Positions 47,294 to 57,001 of a DNA stretch of 64,000 nucleotides are shown piece after piece. How positions within the stretch are numbered: position 1 is the stretch's first letter; every line of letters begins with the position of its first letter. Where the stretch lies: assembly GCF_029760915.1 (NCBI RefSeq), contig NZ_CP121685.1, forward strand, positions 2,877,001 to 2,941,000. Direction: 5' to 3'. Below the pieces are notes generated by a model. That model was not told where the DNA came from, ran no database searches, and saw only the letters and a program-made list of their open reading frames with translations. The position numbers and the translations under genes are program-made. Origin of the DNA: Olleya sp. YS (GTDB taxonomy: Bacteria > Bacteroidota > Bacteroidia > Flavobacteriales > Flavobacteriaceae).

Positions 47294-47324
47294 AAAATCA
47301 CAACGAAAGTTGTGATTTTTTTTT
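47294..47324 (+). terminator. Displaced host terminator of tRNA-Ser
   Basis: AAAATCACAAC (47294-47304) and its complement (47309-47319), loop GAAA, then a T run. It lies 10 bases after attR. It probably ended the tRNA-Ser transcript before the elements inserted. Confidence 0.75.
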
Positions 47325-47412
47325 ATCTTATATTTTAATTAATCGATGTAATTTTTGCTTTTCTTTGGTATAATTATTGTGCGATTTAACAGACTAATCC
47401 AACAAACTAATT

Positions 47413-49782
47413 ATGAAAAAACTATTAATTTTTTGTTTTATAATATTCTTATATTCTTCTCAATCTTTTTCGCAAAATTTAGATAGTTTATATATAAATT
47501 ATTTTCAGGATACAAGGGAGCTGCCTTTTTTACATTTAAATAAAACTACCTTTTTAAAAGGTGAAGATTTATGGTTTCAAGCTTATGTTTTAGAACAAAA
47601 CTCAAACCAATTACATCCCACAACTTCAAACCTTTATGTATCTATTTTTGATGAGTCTGGTAATCAAAAAGAACAGCATCTAATACATGTAAAAAATGGA
47701 GTTGGATATGCTAACCTACCTATAGATTCCACATTTTCTAATGGTAATTATTACATTAAAGCTTCTACTAATTGGATGCGGAATTTTAATGAAGATCATT
47801 CATTTACGCAAAAAATTTCAATTTTATCTGACAAAAAAAATAAAAGTAAATCCCTTACTAATGAAGACTTCTTTGAATTTGAACTTTTTCCTGAAGGTGG
47901 TCATCTTCTTGCCAATACCATTAATAATATTGGTATCTTAATTAAAGATGCTAATAATGAAGGGGTTAAAATTAAGGAAGGTAAAATCAAAAATAAATCT
48001 GGAGACACAATTGGAGAATTTACAACCAACTCATTAGGTTTTTCAAGCATTAATTTACTAGTAAATAGTAATGAAATATATACTTTCGAGGCTACGTTGT
48101 CCAGCGGAACTATTTTGACAGAAAAAACAGGTTTACCAAAAAATAAAGGGATTACAATCAATACTATACCTCAAGAAGATGCTTTTGTATTAAATATTTT
48201 GACTAACAAAGCCTCTTTAAATCAACTTGCAGGTAAAAAATATCGCGTTTTAATACATAATACTAGAAGTTTTAAAAATATATTTTTTGATTTTAATCGC
48301 AATGATTTGACCTATGCATTAGTATTACAAAAAAGTGAGCTTTCTAAAGGCATTAACATAATTACCATTTTTAATGACCAAAATGTACCTTTACTAGAGC
48401 GACTAATTTTTAACGAGTATGAAGAATTTGATAATCCATTATTGATTTTAGATTCTAAAGCTAAAAACGATTCGATTACCACAATACTTACAAATATTTC
48501 AAACGAAAAAATAGTGCTAAGCGCTTCTTTTTTACCTGCTGAAACAAAAGCGTATAAGCCACAGAATAATATTAAATCTCAATTTCTTCTTAATCCTTTT
48601 ATAAAAGGAGTTATTGAAAACCCACAATATTATTTTAACAACAACTATAAAGATTTAGACTTACTATTATTAACTCAAGGTTGGAGTAAATACAGTTGGG
48701 ATAATGTTTTTAATAATCCTCCAAAAACTAATTACAGTTTTGAAAATGGTATAGATGTAACTGCAACATTTAATAAAAAGATAAAATCTAACCAATCCGT
48801 TTTAATGTTTTCAAAAGAAAACAATTTAATTAGAGAAGTTAAAAACACCCAAACTCCTTTGGTATTAGAAAATACCTTTATTAAAAAAAATAGTACTATA
48901 GATTTTGGGCTAAGAACAAACGATAATATATTTAAAATATCACCATCCATCTCTTACGGTAACAGTTACATTAATGACACTTTTAATACAGAAAACATTA
49001 TTGAAGAGAAGACTATCGAACTAGAAGTTGCTGATTTTGAAAGTATTTTTGAAGAGTACACATTATTAGACGAAGTGATTTTAAGCTCTAATAAGCGAGT
49101 ATTAGATAATAATCCCTATGGAGCAGTGTCAATGTTAAGAAGTGCCAAAATGGAAAATATAATTATTCCTTCGGGCGAAACTATCATCGATTTTTTGAAA
49201 TTTAAAGGCTACGGATATTCAATTGATACTGGATTTACACCAAGAGGTATTGATGAAAGTGAAAGAGATATTAACACATTTAGTATAGAAGGTGAACTTA
49301 CTGGAACAACTTCTGCTAGAGGAAACAATAGTGAAGAAGGATTTAAACGTCCTAAGGTTAGAGTCTTTCTTGATGATAAAGAAGTAACGTTTAATCTTTG
49401 GGTTATTGAAAATTTAAACACAAATGCTGTTAAAGAAGTGTTTTATGGTAGAGATCCTGGTCAACTTGGAGAAGTCATTTATATATACACATTACTACCT
49501 CAAGAATACTCTTCAAATAGTACAAATTTCTCGACTATTAATTTCCCTGTCGGATTTATTACAGAAAAAGAATACTATACGCCTAAATATCCATCTTATG
49601 CTAACTCTACTTTTAGAGAGTTTGGTGCCATATATTGGAACCCTAACTTGGTAATTGAAGCTAATACATCCAAAAAGGTCACGATTCCTATTTACTATCA
49701 AAATGAAATTAAAGTATTTATAGAAGGTGTTTCTGAGTCTGGAGGTTTGATTTCAGAAACACAGCTATTTGTCATAGACTAA
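47413..49782 (+). CDS. Secreted MG2/plug-like surface protein, paralogue 1
   Basis: A 789-aa exported protein with a signal peptide (QSFSQN). The N-terminal region has the MG2-like beta pattern LHLNKTTFLKGEDLWFQAYV and NLYVSIFDESG. The later part (about residues 560-700) resembles a TonB receptor plug, VRVFLDDKEVTFNLWV then EVFYGRDPGQLGEVIYIYT, but there is no beta barrel. The family is probably a periplasmic partner in an outer-membrane system; the exact role is unknown. It shares long stretches with the next gene. Confidence 0.75.
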   Translation: MKKLLIFCFIIFLYSSQSFSQNLDSLYINYFQDTRELPFLHLNKTTFLKGEDLWFQAYVLEQNSNQLHPTTSNLYVSIFDESGNQKEQHLIHVKNGVGYANLPIDSTFSNGNYYIKASTNWMRNFNEDHSFTQKISILSDKKNKSKSLTNEDFFEFELFPEGGHLLANTINNIGILIKDANNEGVKIKEGKIKNKSGDTIGEFTTNSLGFSSINLLVNSNEIYTFEATLSSGTILTEKTGLPKNKGITINTIPQEDAFVLNILTNKASLNQLAGKKYRVLIHNTRSFKNIFFDFNRNDLTYALVLQKSELSKGINIITIFNDQNVPLLERLIFNEYEEFDNPLLILDSKAKNDSITTILTNISNEKIVLSASFLPAETKAYKPQNNIKSQFLLNPFIKGVIENPQYYFNNNYKDLDLLLLTQGWSKYSWDNVFNNPPKTNYSFENGIDVTATFNKKIKSNQSVLMFSKENNLIREVKNTQTPLVLENTFIKKNSTIDFGLRTNDNIFKISPSISYGNSYINDTFNTENIIEEKTIELEVADFESIFEEYTLLDEVILSSNKRVLDNNPYGAVSMLRSAKMENIIIPSGETIIDFLKFKGYGYSIDTGFTPRGIDESERDINTFSIEGELTGTTSARGNNSEEGFKRPKVRVFLDDKEVTFNLWVIENLNTNAVKEVFYGRDPGQLGEVIYIYTLLPQEYSSNSTNFSTINFPVGFITEKEYYTPKYPSYANSTFREFGAIYWNPNLVIEANTSKKVTIPIYYQNEIKVFIEGVSESGGLISETQLFVID

Positions 49783-49789
49783 TGCCAAA

Positions 49790-49812
49790 AAATACAACAT
49801 AAGTTGTGATTT
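49790..49812 (+). terminator. Degenerate terminator copy after paralogue 1
   Basis: AATACAAC pairs with GTTGTGATT (one mismatch) and is related to the hairpins at 47294 and 52179. Confidence 0.5.
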
Positions 49813-49905
49813 TATAATATTTCTATTTAAAGCAAATAAAGATTTTAAATGTATACATATAAAAATTATTAGTGCGTTTATGAAGTAGGTTTAAAATATC
49901 TAATA

Positions 49906-52167
49906 ATGAAAAAAATATTGTTTTTCTGTTTAATTACCGCATTGTTTTCTGTACAATCTTTCACGCAAAACATAGATAGTCTTTATACTAACTATTTTCA
50001 AGACACAAGAGAAATAACATATTTACACTTAAATAAAACCACATTTTTAAAAGGAGAAGAACTGTGGTTTCAAGCTTATGTTATCGAGCAAAATACTAAT
50101 CAATTACATCCTACTACTTCTAATCTTTATGTTTCTATTTTTGATGATCTAGGCCTTCAAAAAGAGCAACATTTAATTCATATTAAAAATGGAATTGGAT
50201 ATGCAAACATACCTGTAGACTCTACATTTATAAAAAAAGATTACTACATCAAAGCATCAACACAATGGATGCGCAATTTTAATGAAGACCACGCTTTTAC
50301 TCAAAAAATCTCAATACTATCTGACAAAAAAAGTAGCGATAATACATCATTATCCATAGATAAATTTTATGAGTTTAAACTTTTTCCTGAAGGAGGTCAC
50401 ATACTTGCAAATACAATTAACAACATTGGCATCTTAATTAAAGACAGCAACAACAAAGGTGTAAAAATAAGCAATGGAAAAATTAAAGATGAAACAGGAA
50501 CACTAATAGGGATATTTAGTACTAATATTCTAGGGTTTGCTGATGCAAACATACCTATTAAAAATAATGAGATTTACTCTTTTGAAGCTACGCTTCCAGA
50601 CGGAACTATTTTAATTGAAAAAACCACACTACCGGAAAAAACAGGAATAACGCTAAACACTAAAATATTAGACGATGGTTTTGTACTAAATATTTTAACC
50701 AATAATAAATCTTTAAAACAACTTAATGGTAAAAAATACAGAATGCTTGTACATAACACCAGAAATTTTAAAAATATATTTTTTGATTTTAATGATACTA
50801 ATAAAACCTATGCCTTAATTCTACAAAAAAAAGAGTTGCCATACGGAGTAAACATTGTTACTGTATTTGATGACAATAACGTACCAATAATTGAGAGACT
50901 AATTTTTAATGACTTTGAAGATTTTTCAAATCAAATACAAATCTCTTCTAATTATAAATTAAAAAACGATTCCATTGAGGCAGTATTTACCAATAACACA
51001 AAAGAAAAGATATTTTTAAGCGCTTCTTTTTTACCCTCTGAAACAAAAGCATACAAACCGGATAATAGTATTAAATCTCAAATCATATTTAAACCTTACA
51101 TAAAAGGTTTTATAGAAAATCCAGAATACTATTTTAAAAATAACTACAAAGATTTAGACTTATTATTATTAACACAAGGCTGGAGCAAGTACAATTGGGA
51201 TAATATTTTTAATAAAGCTCCAAAAAATAAATTCAATTTTGAAATAGGTATAGATGTTAAAATCCATTTAAACACACCCTTAGAAAAAAAACAATCTATC
51301 CTAGTTTATTCGCCAACAAATAATATTGTAGACGAAATTTTACCTAAAAATAATCCTCATATTATTGAAAATTCGTTTTTAAAAAAATATTCTGAATTTG
51401 AATTTTCGTTAATGAAAAACGACAATCCACTTAAAGTGACACCTATTATATCATACTCAAATAGTAAGATTTCAGATTATTTAAATTCTGAATATTTAAA
51501 TATTAAAAACAAAGAATTTGAAACGCAGAAACATACCGTTTATAATATTGACGATTTTTTTAATGAAACTGAAATGTTAGATGAAGTTACTATAGTTGGT
51601 AAAACAAAATTTGATAATGAAGCTAAGGGTTTAACCAAAGCGTTTAGAAAGCTCGACCATGAAGATATGATATATACTGGTAGAAGTTTGTTTGATTTTG
51701 TAAGACCAATATATTTAAAATACTACTACTCAAAATATAGCTTGAAAGCAATTTACTTAAATGACAAGGTAGTAAGAAATGCAAGAGACTTATATCATGT
51801 ACCTATGGAACAAGTTAGAGAAGTAAGAATGGGTACTGTCATGTTTGGGATTGGTAGGGAAATGCATGTGTATACATACTCTAATAAAGAATTTTTTAAT
51901 TTAAAGAAAAATACACTTAAAATAAAAGCACCTGTAGGTTTTATTACAGAAAAACAATACTATTCACCTAGATACCCTTCTTATGACAATACAACATTTA
52001 AAGAGTATGGTGCTGTGTTTTGGAAACCAAACTTAATTATTGAGGCTAATTCTTCAGTTAACTTGAATGTACCAACATACTTCCAAAAAGAGATTAAGGT
52101 GTTTATTGAAGGTGTGTCTGAATCTGGAGATTTAATTTCTAAAACACAACTATTAAGCATAAATTAA
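49906..52167 (+). CDS. Secreted MG2/plug-like surface protein, paralogue 2
   Basis: A 753-aa exported protein, the tandem duplicate of the preceding gene. The N-terminal ~540 residues are closely alike (LHLNKTTFLKGEELWFQAYV) and the last ~80 too (VGFITEKQYY..RYPSY). The stretch between (about 545-670) differs sharply and is shorter. Domain order is signal peptide, MG2-like beta domains, then a plug-like segment with AIYLNDKVVRNARDLYHVPM. Function unknown, as for the partner. Confidence 0.75.
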   Translation: MKKILFFCLITALFSVQSFTQNIDSLYTNYFQDTREITYLHLNKTTFLKGEELWFQAYVIEQNTNQLHPTTSNLYVSIFDDLGLQKEQHLIHIKNGIGYANIPVDSTFIKKDYYIKASTQWMRNFNEDHAFTQKISILSDKKSSDNTSLSIDKFYEFKLFPEGGHILANTINNIGILIKDSNNKGVKISNGKIKDETGTLIGIFSTNILGFADANIPIKNNEIYSFEATLPDGTILIEKTTLPEKTGITLNTKILDDGFVLNILTNNKSLKQLNGKKYRMLVHNTRNFKNIFFDFNDTNKTYALILQKKELPYGVNIVTVFDDNNVPIIERLIFNDFEDFSNQIQISSNYKLKNDSIEAVFTNNTKEKIFLSASFLPSETKAYKPDNSIKSQIIFKPYIKGFIENPEYYFKNNYKDLDLLLLTQGWSKYNWDNIFNKAPKNKFNFEIGIDVKIHLNTPLEKKQSILVYSPTNNIVDEILPKNNPHIIENSFLKKYSEFEFSLMKNDNPLKVTPIISYSNSKISDYLNSEYLNIKNKEFETQKHTVYNIDDFFNETEMLDEVTIVGKTKFDNEAKGLTKAFRKLDHEDMIYTGRSLFDFVRPIYLKYYYSKYSLKAIYLNDKVVRNARDLYHVPMEQVREVRMGTVMFGIGREMHVYTYSNKEFFNLKKNTLKIKAPVGFITEKQYYSPRYPSYDNTTFKEYGAVFWKPNLIIEANSSVNLNVPTYFQKEIKVFIEGVSESGDLISKTQLLSIN

Positions 52168-52178
52168 TGTCAAAAAAA

Positions 52179-52205
52179 AATCACAACATCAGTTGTGATT
52201 TTTTT
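52179..52205. terminator. Hairpin terminator between paralogue 2 and the sugar porter
   Basis: AATCACAAC (52179-52187) and GTTGTGATT (52192-52200), A and T runs on both sides. Works in both directions and shares its stem with 47294-47319. Confidence 0.8.
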
Positions 52206-52221
52206 GTTTAAAATTGTTCTA

Positions 52222-53598
52222 TTATTTCCAAAACCCCTCAATTTCTTCAAGAGATTTACCTTTTGTTTCTGGAATAAATTTATAGGTTACAAATACAATT
52301 ATTAATATAAAAGCTATAAATATAAAGTAAGGTAATGACCCATTCCATGGAGCACTATTATTGGTTTCACTTCCCATGACCATAGGAAACGATTGTGATA
52401 CCACATAGTTTGCAGCCCACTGTGCTGCTACTGCTACAGACATAGCCACACTTCTAATTTTATTAGGAAACATTTCTGATAACAATACCCAAACTACTGG
52501 TCCCATAGACAATGCAAAAGACGCTATAAATAACAATACACCTATTAAAGAAATCATACCTACATTTTGTTGTTGCAAGGATACACCTAATAACAAAAAT
52601 CCAACAATCATACCAATAGACCCAATGTAGAGTAATGGTTTTCTACCAAATTTATCTACTGTAAACATGGCTACAAAAGTGAATACCAAATTCACAAATG
52701 CTAACAGTATTTGTTGTGCCAATACATCTTCTTTACCAAAACCTAATGCTTTTTCAAAAATATCTGCTCCATAATATAATACTGCATTAATACCTGTAAA
52801 TTGTTGTAACATAGACAACACTGTACCAATAGCAATAATTACTAAAATAGCTTTTGAGAAATAACTCACTTTTATTCCATCATTTGATTGGTCTAAAGAA
52901 TCTTTAATTTGCTTCATTTCTAATTCAGCCTCAGTTGCTCCATTAATTTTATTTAAAACAGCTAATGCTTCATCATCATGTCCTTTTAATGCTAACCATC
53001 TTGGACTTTTAGGAACAAAAAATAAGAGTATTAAAAATAATCCACTAGGTATTAATTCTGACCAAAACATACGACGCCATCCAAATTCAATATTTTCTGC
53101 TTGTGTTAAATTATTTCCTATATAATACGTTGCTAAAAACACAACAAAAAAACCAATTACAATTGCTAATTGGTAATACGTTACCATACGTCCTCTAATG
53201 TTAGATGGTGCGATTTCTGCAATATACATAGGTGCATTCATTGAGGCTATACCAATACCTAATCCTCCTAAAATTCTAAAAAACACAAGCATACTTACCG
53301 ATTGCGGAAATAGTTCTGGTAATCCTGAGCCATAAGCTGATAGTGTAAAAAATACAGCCGATATAATTAAGGACCACTTTCTACCAATTTTAATACTTAA
53401 AGGTCCAGCAACTATTGCTCCAACAAAACATCCTAATAATGCACTACCAACAACCCAGCCTTTTAAGCCATCACTTAAACTAAAATGCTCTGTTAAAAAA
53501 AATTGTGCGCCATTTATGACACCTGTATCATATCCAAATAATAAGCCTCCCAAAGCAGAGACTGCAGCAATTAGAAGTAAAAAAACACCTTTATTCAT
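52222..53598 (-). CDS. Sugar porter (MFS, XylE/GLUT type)
   Basis: A 458-aa transporter with 12 helices for sugar uptake by proton symport. Family motifs: GYDTGVINGAQ in the first helix, GRKWSL after helix 2, PKSPRWL before the central loop, FGRKPLL after helix 8, and the C-terminal PETKGKSLEEIE. No metabolic gene is adjacent, so the sugar is unknown. Confidence 0.93.
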   Translation of the reverse strand: MNKGVFLLLIAAVSALGGLLFGYDTGVINGAQFFLTEHFSLSDGLKGWVVGSALLGCFVGAIVAGPLSIKIGRKWSLIISAVFFTLSAYGSGLPELFPQSVSMLVFFRILGGLGIGIASMNAPMYIAEIAPSNIRGRMVTYYQLAIVIGFFVVFLATYYIGNNLTQAENIEFGWRRMFWSELIPSGLFLILLFFVPKSPRWLALKGHDDEALAVLNKINGATEAELEMKQIKDSLDQSNDGIKVSYFSKAILVIIAIGTVLSMLQQFTGINAVLYYGADIFEKALGFGKEDVLAQQILLAFVNLVFTFVAMFTVDKFGRKPLLYIGSIGMIVGFLLLGVSLQQQNVGMISLIGVLLFIASFALSMGPVVWVLLSEMFPNKIRSVAMSVAVAAQWAANYVVSQSFPMVMGSETNNSAPWNGSLPYFIFIAFILIIVFVTYKFIPETKGKSLEEIEGFWK

Positions 53599-53737
53599 TT
53601 AATTAATTTTTAAAGTTAGTGTTTCAATATACTATTAAAACCTATTAAAATGTATTAAAAATATAAGATGTATGGTTTTTGTATAGGTGTCTTATGCAAT
53701 CATGCTTAACTAAAAAGTTCTACTATCGCAATAACAC

Positions 53738-54193
53738 TCAGGTGTTCCTTTTTTTACCAGTAATTTCTTCAATGTGTATTAAAAAAACTGCTGGAATGTT
53801 ATCGTCATGTTTTTTGCTTGAAAACTCGTCTATAAAACTTGCTTTTTTATGTTCTTTTCCTAGAATAATGTCTTTAACTCCTAACGAAAACTTGTGCAAG
53901 TAAGATTTAGCATCACTACCAAACTTTTGCTCAAAAACACCATGCACTAAAACAGATTTCCAATTAGTAACATTATCAATAGTATTAATTTGTAAACATA
54001 CATCTGGTTTAATTCGTAACGCATGCATTTTATGTCCATCTGCAGAGTAACATATTATGGCCTTTATATCCTGATCATAAAAAAACGTAATTGGTACAAC
54101 AAATGGTCTATTTTGGTAAACATATCCCATGTGGCCTATATAATTATTTTCAAGGATATATTTAATTTCTTTTTCTTCTAAATTTTTAAACAT
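53738..54193 (-). CDS. Pyridoxamine 5'-phosphate oxidase-family protein
   Basis: A 151-aa split-barrel flavin-binding protein of the PNPOx/NimA type (GHMGYVYQNRPFVVPITFFYD, SADGHKMHALRIKPDVC). These act as FMN-dependent reductases or haem-binding proteins; the substrate is unknown. The next gene upstream is a TerB-like protein 22 bases away on the same strand, so they may be one operon. Confidence 0.85.
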   Translation of the reverse strand: MFKNLEEKEIKYILENNYIGHMGYVYQNRPFVVPITFFYDQDIKAIICYSADGHKMHALRIKPDVCLQINTIDNVTNWKSVLVHGVFEQKFGSDAKSYLHKFSLGVKDIILGKEHKKASFIDEFSSKKHDDNIPAVFLIHIEEITGKKRNT

Positions 54194-54215
54194 CTCTATT
54201 CTATTTATATTTTAA

Positions 54216-54596
54216 TTATTGTAAATTCAACTCTATTTCTAGTTTAGCCAATAGTAGTAATTCTGACTTATTTGTTTTTGAAAAACTAGAGGCTATAGCA
54301 ATTGCAGTATCTTTAACTTTCTTTTTTATCTCATCTGTAAACAAGGTTGGGTTTGCCTTTTTATATTGTATAAAGCTTTTAAAACATTGTTCTGCACTAT
54401 ATTCCCTATCGTTATTAAGCCAATTAAATACATCAACTATTAATGATGCATCTTTAGTATTCCATTGATTACTAATGGCATCGTTTAAAGCTATAACTTC
54501 TGAAGTCTCAATTACTCCATCAGACATGGCAATAGCATAAAATAGCTTACCAAGATTTTGATAAAACTGATTCTGAATATTTTTGTTATTAGACAT
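54216..54596 (-). CDS. TerB-like helical protein
   Basis: A 126-aa all-helical protein whose FYAIAMSDGVIETSEVIALNDAI segment fits the TerB (tellurite-resistance) domain pattern with acidic residues after the first helices. No tellurite gene set is present nearby, so its function is uncertain. Promoter region is shared with the divergent patatin gene. Confidence 0.5.
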   Translation of the reverse strand: MSNNKNIQNQFYQNLGKLFYAIAMSDGVIETSEVIALNDAISNQWNTKDASLIVDVFNWLNNDREYSAEQCFKSFIQYKKANPTLFTDEIKKKVKDTAIAIASSFSKTNKSELLLLAKLEIELNLQ

Positions 54597-54716
54597 AGAC
54601 TACAAATTAACTACTTAAAGTTAATCTTTTTATATTCAACTATTTATGACATAAATCAGTATTTAAGCATAATTCAAAACAAATTTGTTAGCTTTATAAT
54701 ATAAATAATACATTTT

Positions 54717-56231
54717 ATGAGTCCTGTTTTTAAGGCGATTGCATTATGCTTTTCCGGAGGAGGTTACAGAGCTTCTTGCTATACTTTTGGGTGTTTGTCG
54801 TTTTTAGAGAAAATTAATCTTTTAGAACACGTCAAAGCACTATCTACAGTATCTGGAGGAACAATAACTGGTGGAAAGTATGTACAATCTTTAATCGAAC
54901 ACCAATCGTTTGACCAATTCTACTTAGAATATTACAACTGGTTAAAAGAGGATACACTTACTGAAAATGTTATAAAACATATTAAAAGTTATAAAGTTTG
55001 GAAACAACCAGAAAACAAACACAAGCATAAAAATCCAATTAATGCATTAGCCATAGAGTATAACAAACTAACCAACAACCGTACTTTAGGACATTTTCAA
55101 AACCACAAGACACATTTAGAGCGTATTAGCTTTAATACAACCGATTTTACTTATGCTACACAATTTAGGTTTCAGAATATCGATAAATCTGGTCGTGTTT
55201 TTGGACATAAATTTTTAAAACCTGAATACAGAAACTTAGAAGATCAAATTAAAATTGGCGATTGTATTGCTGCCTCATCAGCTTTTCCTGGTGGTTTTGA
55301 ACCCATTGCTTTTCCTTCAGATTTTGTACCTAACACCAACCATATAGAAACTATTGGCTTAATGGATGGTGGCATTGTAGATAATCAAGGTGCTTCAGTC
55401 TTTTTGACAACAAAGGAAGATGCCAATCCCTACAGTTTATTTTTTATAAACGATGTGTCTTCTCCTTATGTCAATAAGGACAAAAACGAAACGTTTAAGT
55501 TTGCTGAAACCTCAAAACTCTCTAAAGTATTAACCATATTGTCCAATCCAATACTATTAGTTGGTTTTATTTTGCTTAGTATTTTTGCTTTTATAAAAAA
55601 CTGGTGGCTACTCTACTCTATTTTTCTAATTATTTCTACATTTCAATTAGTGATACAACTTGGCTTGTTAATGTTAAGTATTAAAATTGGGAAACTAACA
55701 AATCTTACTGAAACTTTTAAAGTCGCGCCACATCGACTTGGAAAATATCTCATCAACAGGCTTAATAGTCTTTTAATCATGTCTGGTGTGGTTATGCTAA
55801 AAAATGACAGGCGACAAAACGCAAGTAAATTATATAATTCTTATAACGAAATTGCTATTACTTCTGCTATTTATGAACTAAGATGTAAAGACAGTGATAA
55901 ACCTGAATTTGCTTTAGAATGGGAAAAGATAAAACCCTACACTAATGATATTTCTGAAAACATTAAAACCATAGCAAATCGCTGTGCTTCTTTTGGGACA
56001 AATCTTTGGTTTGACCGTAAAGCAAAAAGTAATAATATGTTGGATCAATTAATTGCTTGTGGTGAGTTTACTACTTGCTATAATTTGATAGCTTATTTGG
56101 TCCGTTTTCACGAGGATAAAATAAAAGGAAAAGATGCAGAATTAACAGCAATTTTTAATCTGCTATTAGAATACTGGGAACAATTTCAGGCTAACCCTTT
56201 ATGGTTAGTAAAAGAGAGGTATACAAATTAA
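54717..56231 (+). CDS. Patatin-like phospholipase with membrane segments
   Basis: A 504-aa protein with a patatin lipase domain: oxyanion hole FSGGGYRA, nucleophile Ser in STVSGGT, and catalytic Asp in MDGGIVDNQG. The domain is followed by two or three hydrophobic helices (about residues 275-330) and a C-terminal soluble part. It may hydrolyse membrane lipids from the membrane face. The stop overlaps the converging 214-aa gene by 4 bases. Confidence 0.88.
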   Translation: MSPVFKAIALCFSGGGYRASCYTFGCLSFLEKINLLEHVKALSTVSGGTITGGKYVQSLIEHQSFDQFYLEYYNWLKEDTLTENVIKHIKSYKVWKQPENKHKHKNPINALAIEYNKLTNNRTLGHFQNHKTHLERISFNTTDFTYATQFRFQNIDKSGRVFGHKFLKPEYRNLEDQIKIGDCIAASSAFPGGFEPIAFPSDFVPNTNHIETIGLMDGGIVDNQGASVFLTTKEDANPYSLFFINDVSSPYVNKDKNETFKFAETSKLSKVLTILSNPILLVGFILLSIFAFIKNWWLLYSIFLIISTFQLVIQLGLLMLSIKIGKLTNLTETFKVAPHRLGKYLINRLNSLLIMSGVVMLKNDRRQNASKLYNSYNEIAITSAIYELRCKDSDKPEFALEWEKIKPYTNDISENIKTIANRCASFGTNLWFDRKAKSNNMLDQLIACGEFTTCYNLIAYLVRFHEDKIKGKDAELTAIFNLLLEYWEQFQANPLWLVKERYTN

Positions 56232-56872
56232 TAATCATCAAACTCTTCAAGACTGTCTTCAAATTGTGACGCTTTTTGTGCTATATCTTTAACTCGTTTT
56301 GAATGACCAGTAGTCTGCCAAATTGCAAAAGTTAAGAACAATACAAATCCTATTATATGAAAAAGCAACCATTGCGGTTTATCTGTTCCAGAAGGTTTAA
56401 CCACAGCTAAAAAACAAGCTCCTGCATAAACCGAAGCATATAAAATGGCATTTAGTAAAGAGACTAAATTATTTTTTAACATCAATCGCATACCTATATG
56501 TCCATAGCTAATTAAGTTTTGTCCAACTAATTTGTTTATGGCTTGTTCTAAATATTGCTTATAACCTTGTAAACCAACAGTTCTTTGGTATTGGTATAAA
56601 ACTCCTGAAAGTATAAGCAACACAAAAAATGGCAAAAATTGAAGATAAAATTTAGTATCTGTTTTAGTGTTTATTGCCTTATCAATTGCGCTTACTCCCT
56701 CAATTAAAAAAAAGACATATCCACCTGTTAATACTAATGCACCTTGAGTAAACAAAAACTGATTACCTACAAATTTTTCAATCTTAGTATTTGTTAATTC
56801 GTAATCTTTTAATAGAACGTCTAATTTACTTTGCTCTAAATCTGAGATGGTGTTTTTATTTGGCTTGTGCAT
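56228..56872 (-). CDS. Hypothetical four-helix membrane protein
   Basis: A 214-aa protein with two pairs of hydrophobic helices (about residues 44-95 and 140-195) and charged ends; the C-terminus has a run of Asp/Glu. I do not recognise the family. It converges on the patatin gene with a 4-base overlap, which suggests fine control or simple compaction. Confidence 0.6.
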   Translation of the reverse strand: MHKPNKNTISDLEQSKLDVLLKDYELTNTKIEKFVGNQFLFTQGALVLTGGYVFFLIEGVSAIDKAINTKTDTKFYLQFLPFFVLLILSGVLYQYQRTVGLQGYKQYLEQAINKLVGQNLISYGHIGMRLMLKNNLVSLLNAILYASVYAGACFLAVVKPSGTDKPQWLLFHIIGFVLFLTFAIWQTTGHSKRVKDIAQKASQFEDSLEEFDDY

Positions 56873-56972
56873 TTTTTAGTTAGATTAATTAGTGTTGTTA
56901 GACTCTAAAAATAGTCAAACATATTGAAAACGTAAAAGAAATATCTTACAAAAACTAAACACATCTATTGCG

Positions 56973-56980
56973 TATCTTTG
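56973..56980 (+). promoter_or_regulatory. -7 promoter element of selO
   Basis: TATCTTTG lies 21 bases before the selO ATG and matches the Bacteroidota -7 consensus. Confidence 0.65.
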
Positions 56981-57001
56981 TTATCAAGACAATCCTAAAA
57001 C

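Noticed and set aside
53687-53696. TATAGGTGTC match to the element 2 arm repeat
   Set aside because: A single copy without the 12-bp partner or an att core, 6.4 kb outside the element; most likely chance.
53679-53903. Plus-strand 74-aa reading frame
   Set aside because: Shadow of the PNPOx-like gene on the other strand, with no start signal of its own.
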